This document shows positions 1 through 7,457 of a DNA stretch of 64,000 nt, piece by piece; position 1 is the first letter of the stretch; each line of letters begins with the position of its first letter. Made by a program: the position numbers and the translations under genes. The stretch comes from Crocinitomicaceae bacterium (GTDB taxonomy: Bacteria; Bacteroidota; Bacteroidia; Flavobacteriales_D; Crocinitomicaceae): contig JAGOBK010000004.1 in assembly GCA_017983465.1 (NCBI GenBank), forward strand, positions 1 through 64,000, read 5' to 3'. The notes under the pieces are model-generated. The model saw only the letters and a list, made by a program, of their open reading frames with translations. It searched no databases and was not told the DNA's origin.

Positions 1-81
1 TTCCCATTTCGAACAGAGAAGTTAAGCCTGCTTGCGCTGATGGTACTGTCCTTTTGAGGATGGGAGAGTAAGTCGACGCCG
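1..81 (+). rRNA. rrf: 5S ribosomal RNA, 3' part (5' end outside window)
   Basis: The window opens inside a 5S rRNA: the CCCATTTCGAACAGAGAAG block, the GATGGTACTG block and the closing GATGGGAGAGTAAG segment are the conserved 5S core and 3' arm. Roughly the last 80 nucleotides are present; the exact 3' end (about base 80-84) is inferred from the family. It implies a 16S-23S-5S operon arriving from the left on the plus strand, convergent with the dnaA operon. Confidence 0.9.
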
Positions 82-136
82 ATTTTAAAACCCTGGTTCG
101 AAAGAATCAGGGTTTTTTTATGCCCAATAACTTGAA
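75..136 (+). repeat. Direct repeat copy A: 5S 3' end plus terminator
   Basis: A 62-bp unit running from the last bases of the 5S gene (GACGCCG) through the rRNA terminator to CTTGAA. It recurs at 169-230 with only about three substitutions, so the pair is a recent local duplication. Confidence 0.85.
87..119 (+). terminator. Intrinsic terminator of the rRNA operon
   Basis: A 13-bp stem (AAAACCCTGGTTC at 87-99, with one G-U pair) closes on a GAAA tetraloop at 100-103 and is followed by a run of T. It lies directly after the 5S gene. Confidence 0.85.
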
Positions 137-168
137 TGAAGAAGGATTGTTATCCCGAATACTCGGGA

Positions 169-230
169 GACGCCGATTTTAAAACCCTGGTTCGAAAGAA
201 TCAGGTTTTTTTTATGCCCAAAAACTTGAA
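169..230 (+). repeat. Direct repeat copy B: duplicated 5S tail and terminator
   Basis: Second copy of the 75-136 unit. Its terminator stem (181-193 / 198-210) has one G-to-T change that leaves a C-T mismatch but lengthens the T run. Between the copies lies a small hairpin, TCCCGA-atac-TCGGGA at 153-168. There is no second 5S body, only the last six or seven bases. Confidence 0.8.
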
Positions 231-450
231 ACTTTCGCAAGGACATCACTCATTTGCATACGAGCGGTCACGTAGAAAGCATCATTCACCTGAAATTACC
301 CCAAAAGTTCCCCTCATGGTTCGCCTATACGCTTTCTAACTGAACATTGTATCGAAATACGTGATTCTGTTAACGTCCTTACCACGCTAATTTGTTCTTT
401 GTAATATAGAAAGTGAAGTTATATTCTGTAATGGAAAAGTATAACGCATA
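231..450. other. Non-coding stretch between rRNA tail and methylase gene
   Basis: No convincing gene or RNA is seen. The only long open frame (136-339) is built largely from the duplicated terminator and is rejected. Confidence 0.6.
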
Positions 451-453
451 AAA

Positions 454-478
454 AAACCACCCGAAGGTGGTTTAGAAT
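454..478 (-). terminator. Terminator of the dnaA-ptp-methylase operon
   Basis: Read on the minus strand, AAACCACC-TTCG-GGTGGTTT (454-473) has a stable UUCG loop and runs into seven T. It sits just after the stop of the methylase gene and may also stop transcripts from the rRNA side. Confidence 0.85.
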
Positions 479-479
479 G

Positions 480-1196
480 TTATTGAGCGGTTCCTATTAA
501 AAAGATAGTAGGAATTTTACCGATGTCATAGGCCTTTTCTCGCCAATCCTTGACACTCATTGTTCTGATCTGTTCAGTGAGTAGAGTTACATTCGATGCA
601 ATGCAAAGTTGACAACTGTCCCCCAAATCATTCAACATGTCTTCTAATACATGCATGTTTCTAAAGGGTGTGTCCATAAAAATATGTGTTTTTCCACTTC
701 GTTTGGTGTCCATTTCAAAGTCTTTCAACTTCTTAATACGTTCTTTACGCTCTCTTGGCAGGTAACCGTGAAAGGAAAACTCTTGTCCAGAAAAACCACT
801 AGCCATTAATGCAAGTAGAATAGATGAAGGACCAACTAATGGTACAATTTTGATGTTTTGTGTGTGCGCAAGTGCCACTAACTCTGCTCCTGGGTCAGCT
901 ACTCCCGGACATCCAGCTTCAGAAATAATCCCGATATTTTCTCCTTTTATTAAAATCAAAAGGATTTTCATTAATTCGGATTCTTTCATGTGTTTGTTGA
1001 TGATGAAAAATTGAGAATCATCAATGGGGAAAGTTCGATCCATTTTGCGAAGTAATCTCCTAGCGGATTTTATTTCTTCAACGGCAAAATAGCGTAAACT
1101 AGTAGCAATTTTTTGTGCGTCTGCAGGCAATATGTCTGAAACTGATTCTCCGCCTAAAGTATTGGGGATTAAATAGAGGTTACCTAATTGTGCCAT
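480..1196 (-). CDS. SAM-dependent methyltransferase, RsmI-like (tetrapyrrole methylase fold)
   Basis: 238 aa. The protein carries the hallmark glycine/proline loop SEAGCPGVADPGAELV around residue 90 and a second conserved segment, VGPSSILLALMASGF, as in RsmI, which 2'-O-methylates C1402 of 16S rRNA. It is shorter than typical RsmI (about 270-290 aa) and belongs to the second, RsmI-like clade that Bacteroidetes often carry besides true RsmI, so rRNA methylation is likely but the target base is not certain. The ATG lies inside the 3' end of the upstream phosphatase gene (17-bp overlap), pointing to translational coupling in the dnaA operon. Cytoplasmic. Confidence 0.8.
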   Translation of the reverse strand: MAQLGNLYLIPNTLGGESVSDILPADAQKIATSLRYFAVEEIKSARRLLRKMDRTFPIDDSQFFIINKHMKESELMKILLILIKGENIGIISEAGCPGVADPGAELVALAHTQNIKIVPLVGPSSILLALMASGFSGQEFSFHGYLPRERKERIKKLKDFEMDTKRSGKTHIFMDTPFRNMHVLEDMLNDLGDSCQLCIASNVTLLTEQIRTMSVKDWREKAYDIGKIPTIFLIGTAQ

Positions 1197-1653
1197 TTTT
1201 TATTTTGCTTATCACCACATCCGTGGCATGATCTAATAATGTAAATACTTTTTGAAAATCTGAGCTGGTTCCGTAATAAGGATCAGGAACTCCTGTGTTT
1301 TCTCCAGGATTGAGTTCGTTTAATAGTAATTCAACCTTTCCTATGTCGTTTTCATTTCTTGCAAGTCGAAGGATATTCATTTTATTGTCCTCGTCCATTG
1401 CATAGATTTTATCAAATAAATCGAAGTCCTGAACCACGAATTGACGTGCACGTAAATCATCGATATTTGTCTGGTTGACTTTTGCTGTTTGACACATACG
1501 TGAGTCAGGTTGTTTACCTATATGGTAATTAGCAGTCCCGGCAGAATCAACGAATACATCGAGTTTTTCCTCTTTCACTTTGCGACGCAGTAATCCATCA
1601 GCCATTGGTGACCTACAGATATTACCTAAACATACCATGAGTATGCGTGTCAT
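1180..1653 (-). CDS. Low-molecular-weight protein-tyrosine phosphatase
   Basis: 157 aa, the usual size for the family. The N-terminus holds the CX5R phosphate loop (CLGNICRS; nucleophile Cys8, Arg14) and the C-terminal half holds the general-acid motif PDPYYG. It hydrolyses phosphotyrosine, or possibly arginine phosphate, by a cysteinyl-phosphate intermediate. It lies 27 bp downstream of dnaA on the same strand and overlaps the methylase gene, so it is probably cotranscribed with both. The physiological substrate cannot be told from sequence; no tyrosine kinase lies nearby. Confidence 0.9.
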   Translation of the reverse strand: MTRILMVCLGNICRSPMADGLLRRKVKEEKLDVFVDSAGTANYHIGKQPDSRMCQTAKVNQTNIDDLRARQFVVQDFDLFDKIYAMDEDNKMNILRLARNENDIGKVELLLNELNPGENTGVPDPYYGTSSDFQKVFTLLDHATDVVISKIKNGTIR

Positions 1654-1680
1654 GAAAAGAGTTTGATAAGTAAACGTTTC

Positions 1681-3111
1681 TTATTGAATCGTAAGTTTTT
1701 TCTCCAATTCTTCTAAATAATGACGGAATTGTTTATCCGTTTCAGATAGGTTCACAACCGTTCTACATGCATGTAAAACAGTAGCGTGATCTTTTCCTCC
1801 ACAATGCGCTCCGATATTTGCTAAAGAAGACTTTGTCATTTTTTTAGAGAAATACATGGAAATCTGACGCGCTTGAACAACTTCTCGTTTACGTGTTTTT
1901 GATTTGAGCATTTCAATGGGTAAATCGAAATAATCACACACTACTTTTTGAATGTATTCAATGGAAACTTCACGTGCAGTACTTCTTACGAACTTATCTA
2001 CCATTTGTTTAGCCAATTCCAATGTAATGGCTTTTTTATTCAATGATGCTTGTGCAAGTAAGGTATTTAAAGCACCTTCAATTTCTCTTACATTCGTATT
2101 AATCGAATAGGCTAAATATTCTACTACTTCACGTGGTAATTCAATGCCACTTCCGTACATTTTCTTTTCTAGAATGGCAATGCGTGTTTCTAAATCTGGA
2201 GTTCCTAAATCTGCTGAAAGTCCCCATTTGAATCGAGACAATAAACGTTGCTCCATACCCTGCATTTCCACTGGAGCTTTGTCTGATGTTAAGACAATTT
2301 GTTTTCCGTTTTGGTGCAAGTGATTGAAGATAGAAAAGAAAACATCTTGTGTTCGTTCTTTTCCTGCAAAGAATTGTACATCGTCAATGATAAGGACATC
2401 AATCATTTGATAGAAATGTACAAAGTCATTCGTTGTTTGATTTTTAATGGCATCAATAAATTGATGAGCAAACTTTTCCGATTGAACATATAAAACTGTT
2501 TTATTCGGAAAGTTATCTTTTATGGAAATACCTATTGCATGCGCAAGGTGTGTCTTACCAAGTCCAACGCCACCATATAATAAAAGTGGATTGAATGCGG
2601 TGCCGCCTGGTTTGTTCGATACTGCGTATCCCGAAGCGCGAGCCAAACGATTACATTCTCCCTCCACAAAGTTTTCGAATGTGAAGTTTGGAATTAAGTT
2701 TGATTCGATGTTTACTTTTTTCAATCCGGGAATGATAAACGGATTGCGTATTTGTTTCTCGTTTACGTTAATTGGAAGATTAACAGGTGCATTTTTTAAA
2801 TTACTGGAATTATTCGCAGGTATCTTCACCGTATATGGATTGGATGTACGCGAATTGTTCTCCATGACAATGCTGTACTCTAAACTTCCCTCTGATCCAA
2901 GTTCTTTTTTCACAACCTTTCTCAGTAACACAATGTAGTGTTGCTCCAACCATTCGTAAAAGAAATGCGAAGGCACTTGAATCGTCAATACATTATTCTC
3001 TAATTTCGTAGGAATGATTGGTTCGAACCAAGTTTTAAACGCTTGCAATGAAATATTATCTTTAATAACTTTCAAACAGGCATCCCATGCCGCTTCGTGA
3101 CTTATACTCAT
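1681..3111 (-). CDS. dnaA: Chromosomal replication initiator protein DnaA
   Basis: 476 aa from the chosen ATG at 3109-3111. Domain I begins with AAWDACLKVIKD; the AAA+ core has Walker A GGVGLGKTH, Walker B VLIIDDVQFF and the sensor LLSRFKWGL; the C-terminal DNA-binding domain has the DnaA signature GGKDHATVLHACR. It binds DnaA boxes and opens the origin. An in-frame TTG at 3147 and an ATG at 3123 would add a few residues, but family members start close to the tryptophan-bearing helix, so the third start is preferred. No cluster of TTATCCACA-like boxes was seen beside the gene, so the origin need not be here. Confidence 0.97.
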   Translation of the reverse strand: MSISHEAAWDACLKVIKDNISLQAFKTWFEPIIPTKLENNVLTIQVPSHFFYEWLEQHYIVLLRKVVKKELGSEGSLEYSIVMENNSRTSNPYTVKIPANNSSNLKNAPVNLPINVNEKQIRNPFIIPGLKKVNIESNLIPNFTFENFVEGECNRLARASGYAVSNKPGGTAFNPLLLYGGVGLGKTHLAHAIGISIKDNFPNKTVLYVQSEKFAHQFIDAIKNQTTNDFVHFYQMIDVLIIDDVQFFAGKERTQDVFFSIFNHLHQNGKQIVLTSDKAPVEMQGMEQRLLSRFKWGLSADLGTPDLETRIAILEKKMYGSGIELPREVVEYLAYSINTNVREIEGALNTLLAQASLNKKAITLELAKQMVDKFVRSTAREVSIEYIQKVVCDYFDLPIEMLKSKTRKREVVQARQISMYFSKKMTKSSLANIGAHCGGKDHATVLHACRTVVNLSETDKQFRHYLEELEKKLTIQ

Positions 3112-3353
3112 AGTTTTTAACATAATCTTATTTACACTTGCTTTCAATTCGAGCGAAAATTCTCGTATTGTGTCTTGAAATAAAGAGAGGACAAATATTT
3201 ACATAAAAAAGTTAAAAAAAAAATCAAAACCCCCTTGATTATTTAATTTATTTTACATGTAAGGATATATTTTAGTTAATCTAAAAATATACTTGAAGCC
3301 CTAGCTAAATTACGATTCTTCCCTTCATTTTACAAAAGATTCGGTGGAATTTT

Positions 3354-3361
3354 TAATTTCG
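3354..3361 (+). promoter_or_regulatory. -7 box TAATTTCG, four bases before ATG
   Basis: One-base variant of the Bacteroidetes -7 consensus TAnnTTTG. It ends four bases before the thioesterase ATG at 3366, which would give a leaderless mRNA. No clear -33 TTTG was seen. Confidence 0.45.
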
Positions 3362-3365
3362 TTCT

Positions 3366-3791
3366 ATGAATGAAGAAATCGCAAAAAGAAGGTTTTCAAC
3401 AAAACTGCGTGTTCGTTACAGCGAAACGGATAAAATGGGCTTTTGTTATTATGGAAATTACGCGCAATATTTTGAGGTTGCACGTGTGGAAGCGCTGCGA
3501 GAATTGGGAATTGTTTATAAACTTTTGGAGGAAAGTGGAATTTTATTGCCAGTTACAGAATTCCATATCCGTTATCTTCAAGCGGCCAAATACGATGATC
3601 TATTGGAAATCAGAACAATCATCACCAAATTTCAGGGTACACGAATTTATTTTCAATATGAAGTTTGGAACGAAGACGGCGTTTTATTAAACGATGCTGA
3701 AACGACGCTTGTTTTTGTCGATGCAAACTCCATGAAACCGATTCCAATCCCTACATTTGTTTTAAACATTCTCCAAAATGAACAGTCATAA
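3366..3791 (+). CDS. Acyl-CoA thioesterase, YbgC/4HBT hotdog family
   Basis: 141 aa, a single hotdog domain. The N-terminal motif YSETDKMGFCYYGNYAQYFE matches the YbgC/FadM pattern in which Asp (here residue 22) is catalytic and the following tyrosine-rich helix packs the acyl-CoA. It probably hydrolyses short or medium acyl-CoAs or acyl-ACP in the cytoplasm. Its stop overlaps the following ureohydrolase gene by 14 bp, so the two form a translationally coupled pair, although no metabolic link between them is obvious. Confidence 0.88.
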   Translation: MNEEIAKRRFSTKLRVRYSETDKMGFCYYGNYAQYFEVARVEALRELGIVYKLLEESGILLPVTEFHIRYLQAAKYDDLLEIRTIITKFQGTRIYFQYEVWNEDGVLLNDAETTLVFVDANSMKPIPIPTFVLNILQNEQS

Positions 3792-4734
3792 TTCAAACTT
3801 TACCTTTCAATCATGGGATTCCTCCCTTATTCAAAAAAGCTATGCTCCTCGAGCAGGTGAAGTACGAATGGGTGACTACCTACTTAAGCAGTCTCTTTCT
3901 GAAGCGAAATATGTGATCATTGGCATACGTGAATGTTGCGGCCCATTAGCGAACAACGGTAGAATTGGCGCTCAATTTGCCTTCCCAGCCTTTGTAGCCG
4001 CGTTCTTGAATACACAAGTTCACGAAGAGTATCCGAATGAGTCACTTTTTATTTTGGGTGAAGTTGTCGAGTTGGAACAAAGTATGTCCGGACAGACTAA
4101 TAAAGTCTCTGAATTAGATTCCTTTTTACAACTGATTTTAGCTACTTATGTTAATGCTAATCAGATCCCAATTTTTGTTGGGGGTGGACATAATAATGCC
4201 TTAGCCTTGATGCGCTGGGCTTCAAAGCACAAAAAATTGGCAGTTATGAATCTCGATGCGCATGCGGATTTGCGTTCAACGGAAGTTCGTCACAGTGGAA
4301 ATTCTTTTTCAACGGCCATGGAAGAAGGTGTATTACTGCATTATTCTGTGCTTGGATTGCATGAAGCGTATAACAACGAGTTCATTCGTGATGCCTTGAA
4401 AAATGATCAGATCTTCCATTCATTTTACGAGTCTTACCTGTTTCAACAGAGAAATTTGTTAGACGACCAGGCTAATATTCTTCGTCATTTTCATTCGGAT
4501 ACGCAGGTTGGACTCGAAATCGATATGGATTCCATTGCTTACATGCCGAGTAGCGCGCTGTCTCCAAGTGGCTGGACATTGGATCAAGTACGTCAATTCA
4601 CACACCACTTTGTGAAAATGCAAAAGCAAGTAGCGTATTTGAATTTGACGGAAGCAGCTCCCATTTCCGAAACGGATTCTTTAATCGTAGGGAAAGCGTT
4701 AAGTTATCTCGTACGCGATTTTACTGGAATTTAG
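3778..4734 (+). CDS. Arginase/agmatinase/formimidoylglutamase family hydrolase
   Basis: 318 aa. The binuclear manganese site of ureohydrolases can be read in order: GGGHNNA, NLDAHADLR and EIDMDSI, the last supplying the paired aspartates. The variant EIDMDS and the downstream LNLTEAAP fit the formimidoylglutamase-like branch common in Bacteroidetes better than true arginase. No other histidine-degradation (hut) gene lies nearby, so a role in histidine catabolism is only suggested. It overlaps the thioesterase gene at its start and a convergent lipoprotein gene by 14 bp at its end. Confidence 0.85.
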   Translation: MNSHNSNFTFQSWDSSLIQKSYAPRAGEVRMGDYLLKQSLSEAKYVIIGIRECCGPLANNGRIGAQFAFPAFVAAFLNTQVHEEYPNESLFILGEVVELEQSMSGQTNKVSELDSFLQLILATYVNANQIPIFVGGGHNNALALMRWASKHKKLAVMNLDAHADLRSTEVRHSGNSFSTAMEEGVLLHYSVLGLHEAYNNEFIRDALKNDQIFHSFYESYLFQQRNLLDDQANILRHFHSDTQVGLEIDMDSIAYMPSSALSPSGWTLDQVRQFTHHFVKMQKQVAYLNLTEAAPISETDSLIVGKALSYLVRDFTGI

Positions 4735-5089
4735 TTCCTTCCTTTTCGTTCGATTTTTCTACATTTTCAAGACTTACAACGCCATCCGTCACGCATCCCT
4801 CAGGACTCATTGCTCGACTTGTGGTATAGTTAAATCGGATGTAGATACCATCCTTCTTGAATGCACTTTCTAGATTGATCGGATAGATTGTGTGAAAATC
4901 TACAATGGTTGATTTGCTAAAAACGCCTTCAATGGTTATGTAAACAGGACAAGCTTCCTTCTTGGAGAGATGAACTTTCCCTAAATAAGATCCTTTTACT
5001 GAAAATTCCTCCGCAGTCATTTTGCACGGATTAGTCTGACAGGAAATACCTGTGAGAAAAATAACGAGTAAAAATAAGGTGATTTTCAT
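4721..5089 (-). CDS. Small hypothetical lipoprotein
   Basis: 122 aa. The N-terminus is a short charged start, a hydrophobic segment and a lipobox ending at Cys17 (TGISC), so it should be lipidated and exported. The mature part (about 105 aa) has four further cysteines (Cys22, 47, 99 and one nearby) and a beta-rich look; no family is recognised. It has its own promoter 13 bp upstream, directly behind an insulating terminator, and converges on the ureohydrolase gene. Confidence 0.75.
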   Translation of the reverse strand: MKITLFLLVIFLTGISCQTNPCKMTAEEFSVKGSYLGKVHLSKKEACPVYITIEGVFSKSTIVDFHTIYPINLESAFKKDGIYIRFNYTTSRAMSPEGCVTDGVVSLENVEKSNEKEGTKFQ

Positions 5090-5102
5090 GTGTGACTTTT
5101 AA

Positions 5103-5110
5103 CAAATATA
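5103..5110 (-). promoter_or_regulatory. -7 box TATATTTG of the lipoprotein gene
   Basis: Perfect TAnnTTTG on the minus strand, 13 bases before the lipoprotein ATG. It begins immediately after the T run of the terminator at 5111-5138. Confidence 0.65.
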
Positions 5111-5138
5111 AAAAAAGAGGCCCATTAAGAGCCTCTTT
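5111..5138 (-). terminator. Intrinsic terminator upstream of the lipoprotein promoter
   Basis: On the minus strand, AAAGAGGC and GCCTCTTT (5131-5138 / 5114-5121) enclose a 9-nt loop and lead into a T run. No annotated minus-strand gene lies upstream of it, so it implies a short transcript from about 5139-5230. Confidence 0.75.
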
Positions 5139-5158
5139 AAAATCAACCTGTAGCAAAG

Positions 5159-5209
5159 TTAATTCAGTAATTGTGTAGTTCTAACGGGCATTTTTTGAAT
5201 TGGTTTCAT
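5159..5209 (-). CDS. Possible 16-residue microprotein
   Basis: A minus-strand ORF with ATG at 5207-5209 encodes MKPIQKMPVRTTQLLN and is followed after about 20 bases by the strong minus-strand terminator at 5111-5138. The terminator needs an upstream transcript and this is the only ORF available. No family is recognised, no good promoter box was found, and chance is a serious alternative. Confidence 0.25.
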   Translation of the reverse strand: MKPIQKMPVRTTQLLN

Positions 5210-5288
5210 AAAAATTAACATTTATACTTTGATAAAGATCTTGATTGGTGAATTTCGACAAGCAACTACGGAATATATTTGCCAACGT

Positions 5289-6164
5289 ATGCATGTCACT
5301 TCGTCAATTCAAGCTTTAGTACAACTCATCGATGATCCGGATGAGTCGGTATTTGAACATGTGCGTGACCAATTAGTAAAAATTGGTTGCGAAGCCATTC
5401 CTTATTTGGAGAATTCTTGGGAGACGGATTATTACGGTTTGCTTTTTCAGAATAGAATAGAATCAATCATTCACGATATTCAATTTGAAGAAGTGAAATC
5501 CAAATTGATGGCTTGGGTTCAATCGACAGAAAAGGACTTGCTACAAGGTGCCATTATCGTTGCGAAGTATCAATATCCAGGATTGGATGAGCCTAAAATT
5601 CATGAGGCCCTGCAAATGATACGTCGGGACATCTGGTTGGAATTAAATGACAATCAAACAGCGTTTGAACAAGTAAAAATATTCAATAGAGTCTTTTTTG
5701 GATTGCATCATTTTCATGGTGACAATAAGAATTTCCATTCATCTGTCAATTCATACATTAATACCGTACTCGAATCCAAAAAAGGAAATCCCTTGAGCCT
5801 TTGTCTAATTTATAGCATCATTGCACAATCGTTGGATTTACCCATTTACGGAGTCAACTTGCCGAATCACTTCGTATTAGCCTATATGGATGCCAAATAT
5901 TCTAGTTTTGCGATTAATCAACAAAATGAATTCGGGGTCCTTTTTTACATCAACGCATTTTCCAAAGGAAGTATTTTTGATACAAATGAAATCAAGGATT
6001 TTCTAAATGGATTAAATTTAAATCATCACCGAGAATATTTTGAGCCATGCTCGAATACGTCTGTCATTAAGCGAATGCTCACTAATTTGATCTCATCCTT
6101 TCAGCAAGTTGGCAATATTGAAAAGGTAGAAGAGTTGAAAACATTGAGAGAATTAGTTTCTTAA
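5289..6164 (+). CDS. SirB1-like transglutaminase-fold protein
   Basis: 291 aa from the ATG at 5289. The N-terminal third is helical and HEAT-like (ALVQLIDDPDESVFEHVRDQ), and the C-terminal part contains the SirB1/transglutaminase-like signature GNPLSLCLIYSIIAQSLDLP followed by VNLPNHFVLAYM. The family is widespread, often beside housekeeping genes, and its biochemical role is not established; the catalytic cysteine/histidine layout suggests a degenerate protease fold. A longer frame opens with TTG at 5229, but that TTG lies inside a promoter-like ATACTTTG, so the ATG start is preferred. Confidence 0.8.
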   Translation: MHVTSSIQALVQLIDDPDESVFEHVRDQLVKIGCEAIPYLENSWETDYYGLLFQNRIESIIHDIQFEEVKSKLMAWVQSTEKDLLQGAIIVAKYQYPGLDEPKIHEALQMIRRDIWLELNDNQTAFEQVKIFNRVFFGLHHFHGDNKNFHSSVNSYINTVLESKKGNPLSLCLIYSIIAQSLDLPIYGVNLPNHFVLAYMDAKYSSFAINQQNEFGVLFYINAFSKGSIFDTNEIKDFLNGLNLNHHREYFEPCSNTSVIKRMLTNLISSFQQVGNIEKVEELKTLRELVS

Positions 6165-6191
6165 GCTATCCTATATTTTGGCGATTCTTGC

Positions 6192-6199
6192 TATTTTTG
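6192..6199 (+). promoter_or_regulatory. -7 box TATTTTTG of pepT operon
   Basis: Perfect TAnnTTTG, 13 bases before the pepT ATG, inside the gap behind the SirB1-like gene. Confidence 0.55.
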
Positions 6200-6212
6200 G
6201 ATAAAAGAAAAT

Positions 6213-7457
6213 ATGTCCTATACATACTCCGTTGAACAGCGTTTTTTACGCTATGTTCAAATTGATACCACTGCCGATCCAAACTCAACAAGTTTCCCCT
6301 CATCTGAAAAACAAAAAGATTTGGGTAGAATTCTTGTCGATGAATTACAGAAGTTAGGGGTGGTTGATGCGGAAATGGATGAATGGGGGTATGTTTTTGC
6401 TACACTTCCATCAAATTCAGATCGAACGGACTTGCCTACCATTTGTTTTTGTTCACACATGGATACTGCACCTGATTGCAGTGGGACAAACGTCAAGCCG
6501 ATTGTGCATAGAAAGTACACTGGAGATCCCATTGTCCTTCCAGATGATACAACACAAGTTATTACCACAGAGAAACACCGTTACCTCGCCTCAAAAATTG
6601 GAGATGATCTTATTACAGCAAGTGGATTAACGCTCTTGGGCGCCGACGACAAAGCTGGAATTGCGATAATTATGGACTTCGCTCAATTCATCCAACAAAA
6701 TCCGCATGTAAAACATGGTCCAATTCGTATTCTTTTCACACCTGATGAAGAAGTGGGGAGAGGAGTGGAGCACTTAGATATGAATAAACTAAATGCGGAC
6801 TATGGTTATACGTTGGATGGCGGTCCTTTGGGAGATATTGAAGACGAAACATTTTCTGCCGACGCGGTGAAAATCACCTTCCACGGTGTCAGTGCGCATC
6901 CTGGATACGCAAAAAATAAAATGGTTCACTCCATGAAATTGGCATCGTCGTTAATTGATGCTTTACCGAAGGATTCTTGGTCGCCAGAAACAACATCTGG
7001 TCGCGAAGGATTTGTTCATCCGGTTTCCATTGAAGGTGGACTAGAATCTACAACTGTTCAATTCATCATTCGTGATCACGATACATCAAAATTGGCGATC
7101 TATGAACAACGATTGAAAGAGATGGCAGATTCGGTTGTGGCAGCACATCAAGGTTCTTACATCGATTTTGAGGTATTTGAACAGTATCGAAATATGAAGG
7201 AAATCCTTCAAGACTTACCTTTTGTTACTGATTATGCAGTGGAAGCAATGAAAAAAGCAGGAATTGAGCCAAATCGGGCCATCATTCGTGGTGGAACAGA
7301 TGGTTCGAGGTTGTCTTTTATGGGCTTGCCTTGTCCAAACATCTTTACTGGAGAAATGGCGATTCATTCCCGCCATGAGTACGTAAGCGTTCAAGACATG
7401 CAGAAAGCCGTTGACACGCTTGTCGAATTGAGTCAAATCTGGGAAAAACATCAGTAA
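6213..7457 (+). CDS. pepT: Peptidase T (tripeptide aminopeptidase)
   Basis: 414 aa, full length for the family. M20 metallopeptidase with the dinuclear zinc ligands in order: SHMDTAPD (His and the catalytic Asp), LLGADDKAG (bridging Asp), TPDEEVGRG (catalytic Glu and metal Glu), YTLDGG (Asp) and IHSRHEYV (His). The lid domain with FHGVSAHPGYAKNKM lies between. It removes the N-terminal residue from tripeptides in the cytoplasm. Its stop shares one base with the holA start (TAATG), so pepT, holA and rsmE form a coupled operon. Confidence 0.95.
   Translation: MSYTYSVEQRFLRYVQIDTTADPNSTSFPSSEKQKDLGRILVDELQKLGVVDAEMDEWGYVFATLPSNSDRTDLPTICFCSHMDTAPDCSGTNVKPIVHRKYTGDPIVLPDDTTQVITTEKHRYLASKIGDDLITASGLTLLGADDKAGIAIIMDFAQFIQQNPHVKHGPIRILFTPDEEVGRGVEHLDMNKLNADYGYTLDGGPLGDIEDETFSADAVKITFHGVSAHPGYAKNKMVHSMKLASSLIDALPKDSWSPETTSGREGFVHPVSIEGGLESTTVQFIIRDHDTSKLAIYEQRLKEMADSVVAAHQGSYIDFEVFEQYRNMKEILQDLPFVTDYAVEAMKKAGIEPNRAIIRGGTDGSRLSFMGLPCPNIFTGEMAIHSRHEYVSVQDMQKAVDTLVELSQIWEKHQ

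Noticed and set aside
136..339. 67-codon plus-strand ORF after the 5S gene
   Set aside because: It is composed partly of the duplicated terminator and shows no family features; it is chance coding.
2522..2938. 138-codon ORF antisense to dnaA
   Set aside because: It is a shadow of the conserved DnaA ATPase domain and has no recognisable product.
3112..3365. Origin of replication beside dnaA
   Set aside because: No cluster of DnaA boxes (TTATCCACA-like) was seen in the dnaA flanks; the region is explained by divergent promoters.
5229..5288. N-terminal extension of the SirB1-like protein from TTG at 5229
   Set aside because: The TTG is part of a promoter-like ATACTTTG and the extra 20 residues match nothing in the family; ATG at 5289 is preferred.
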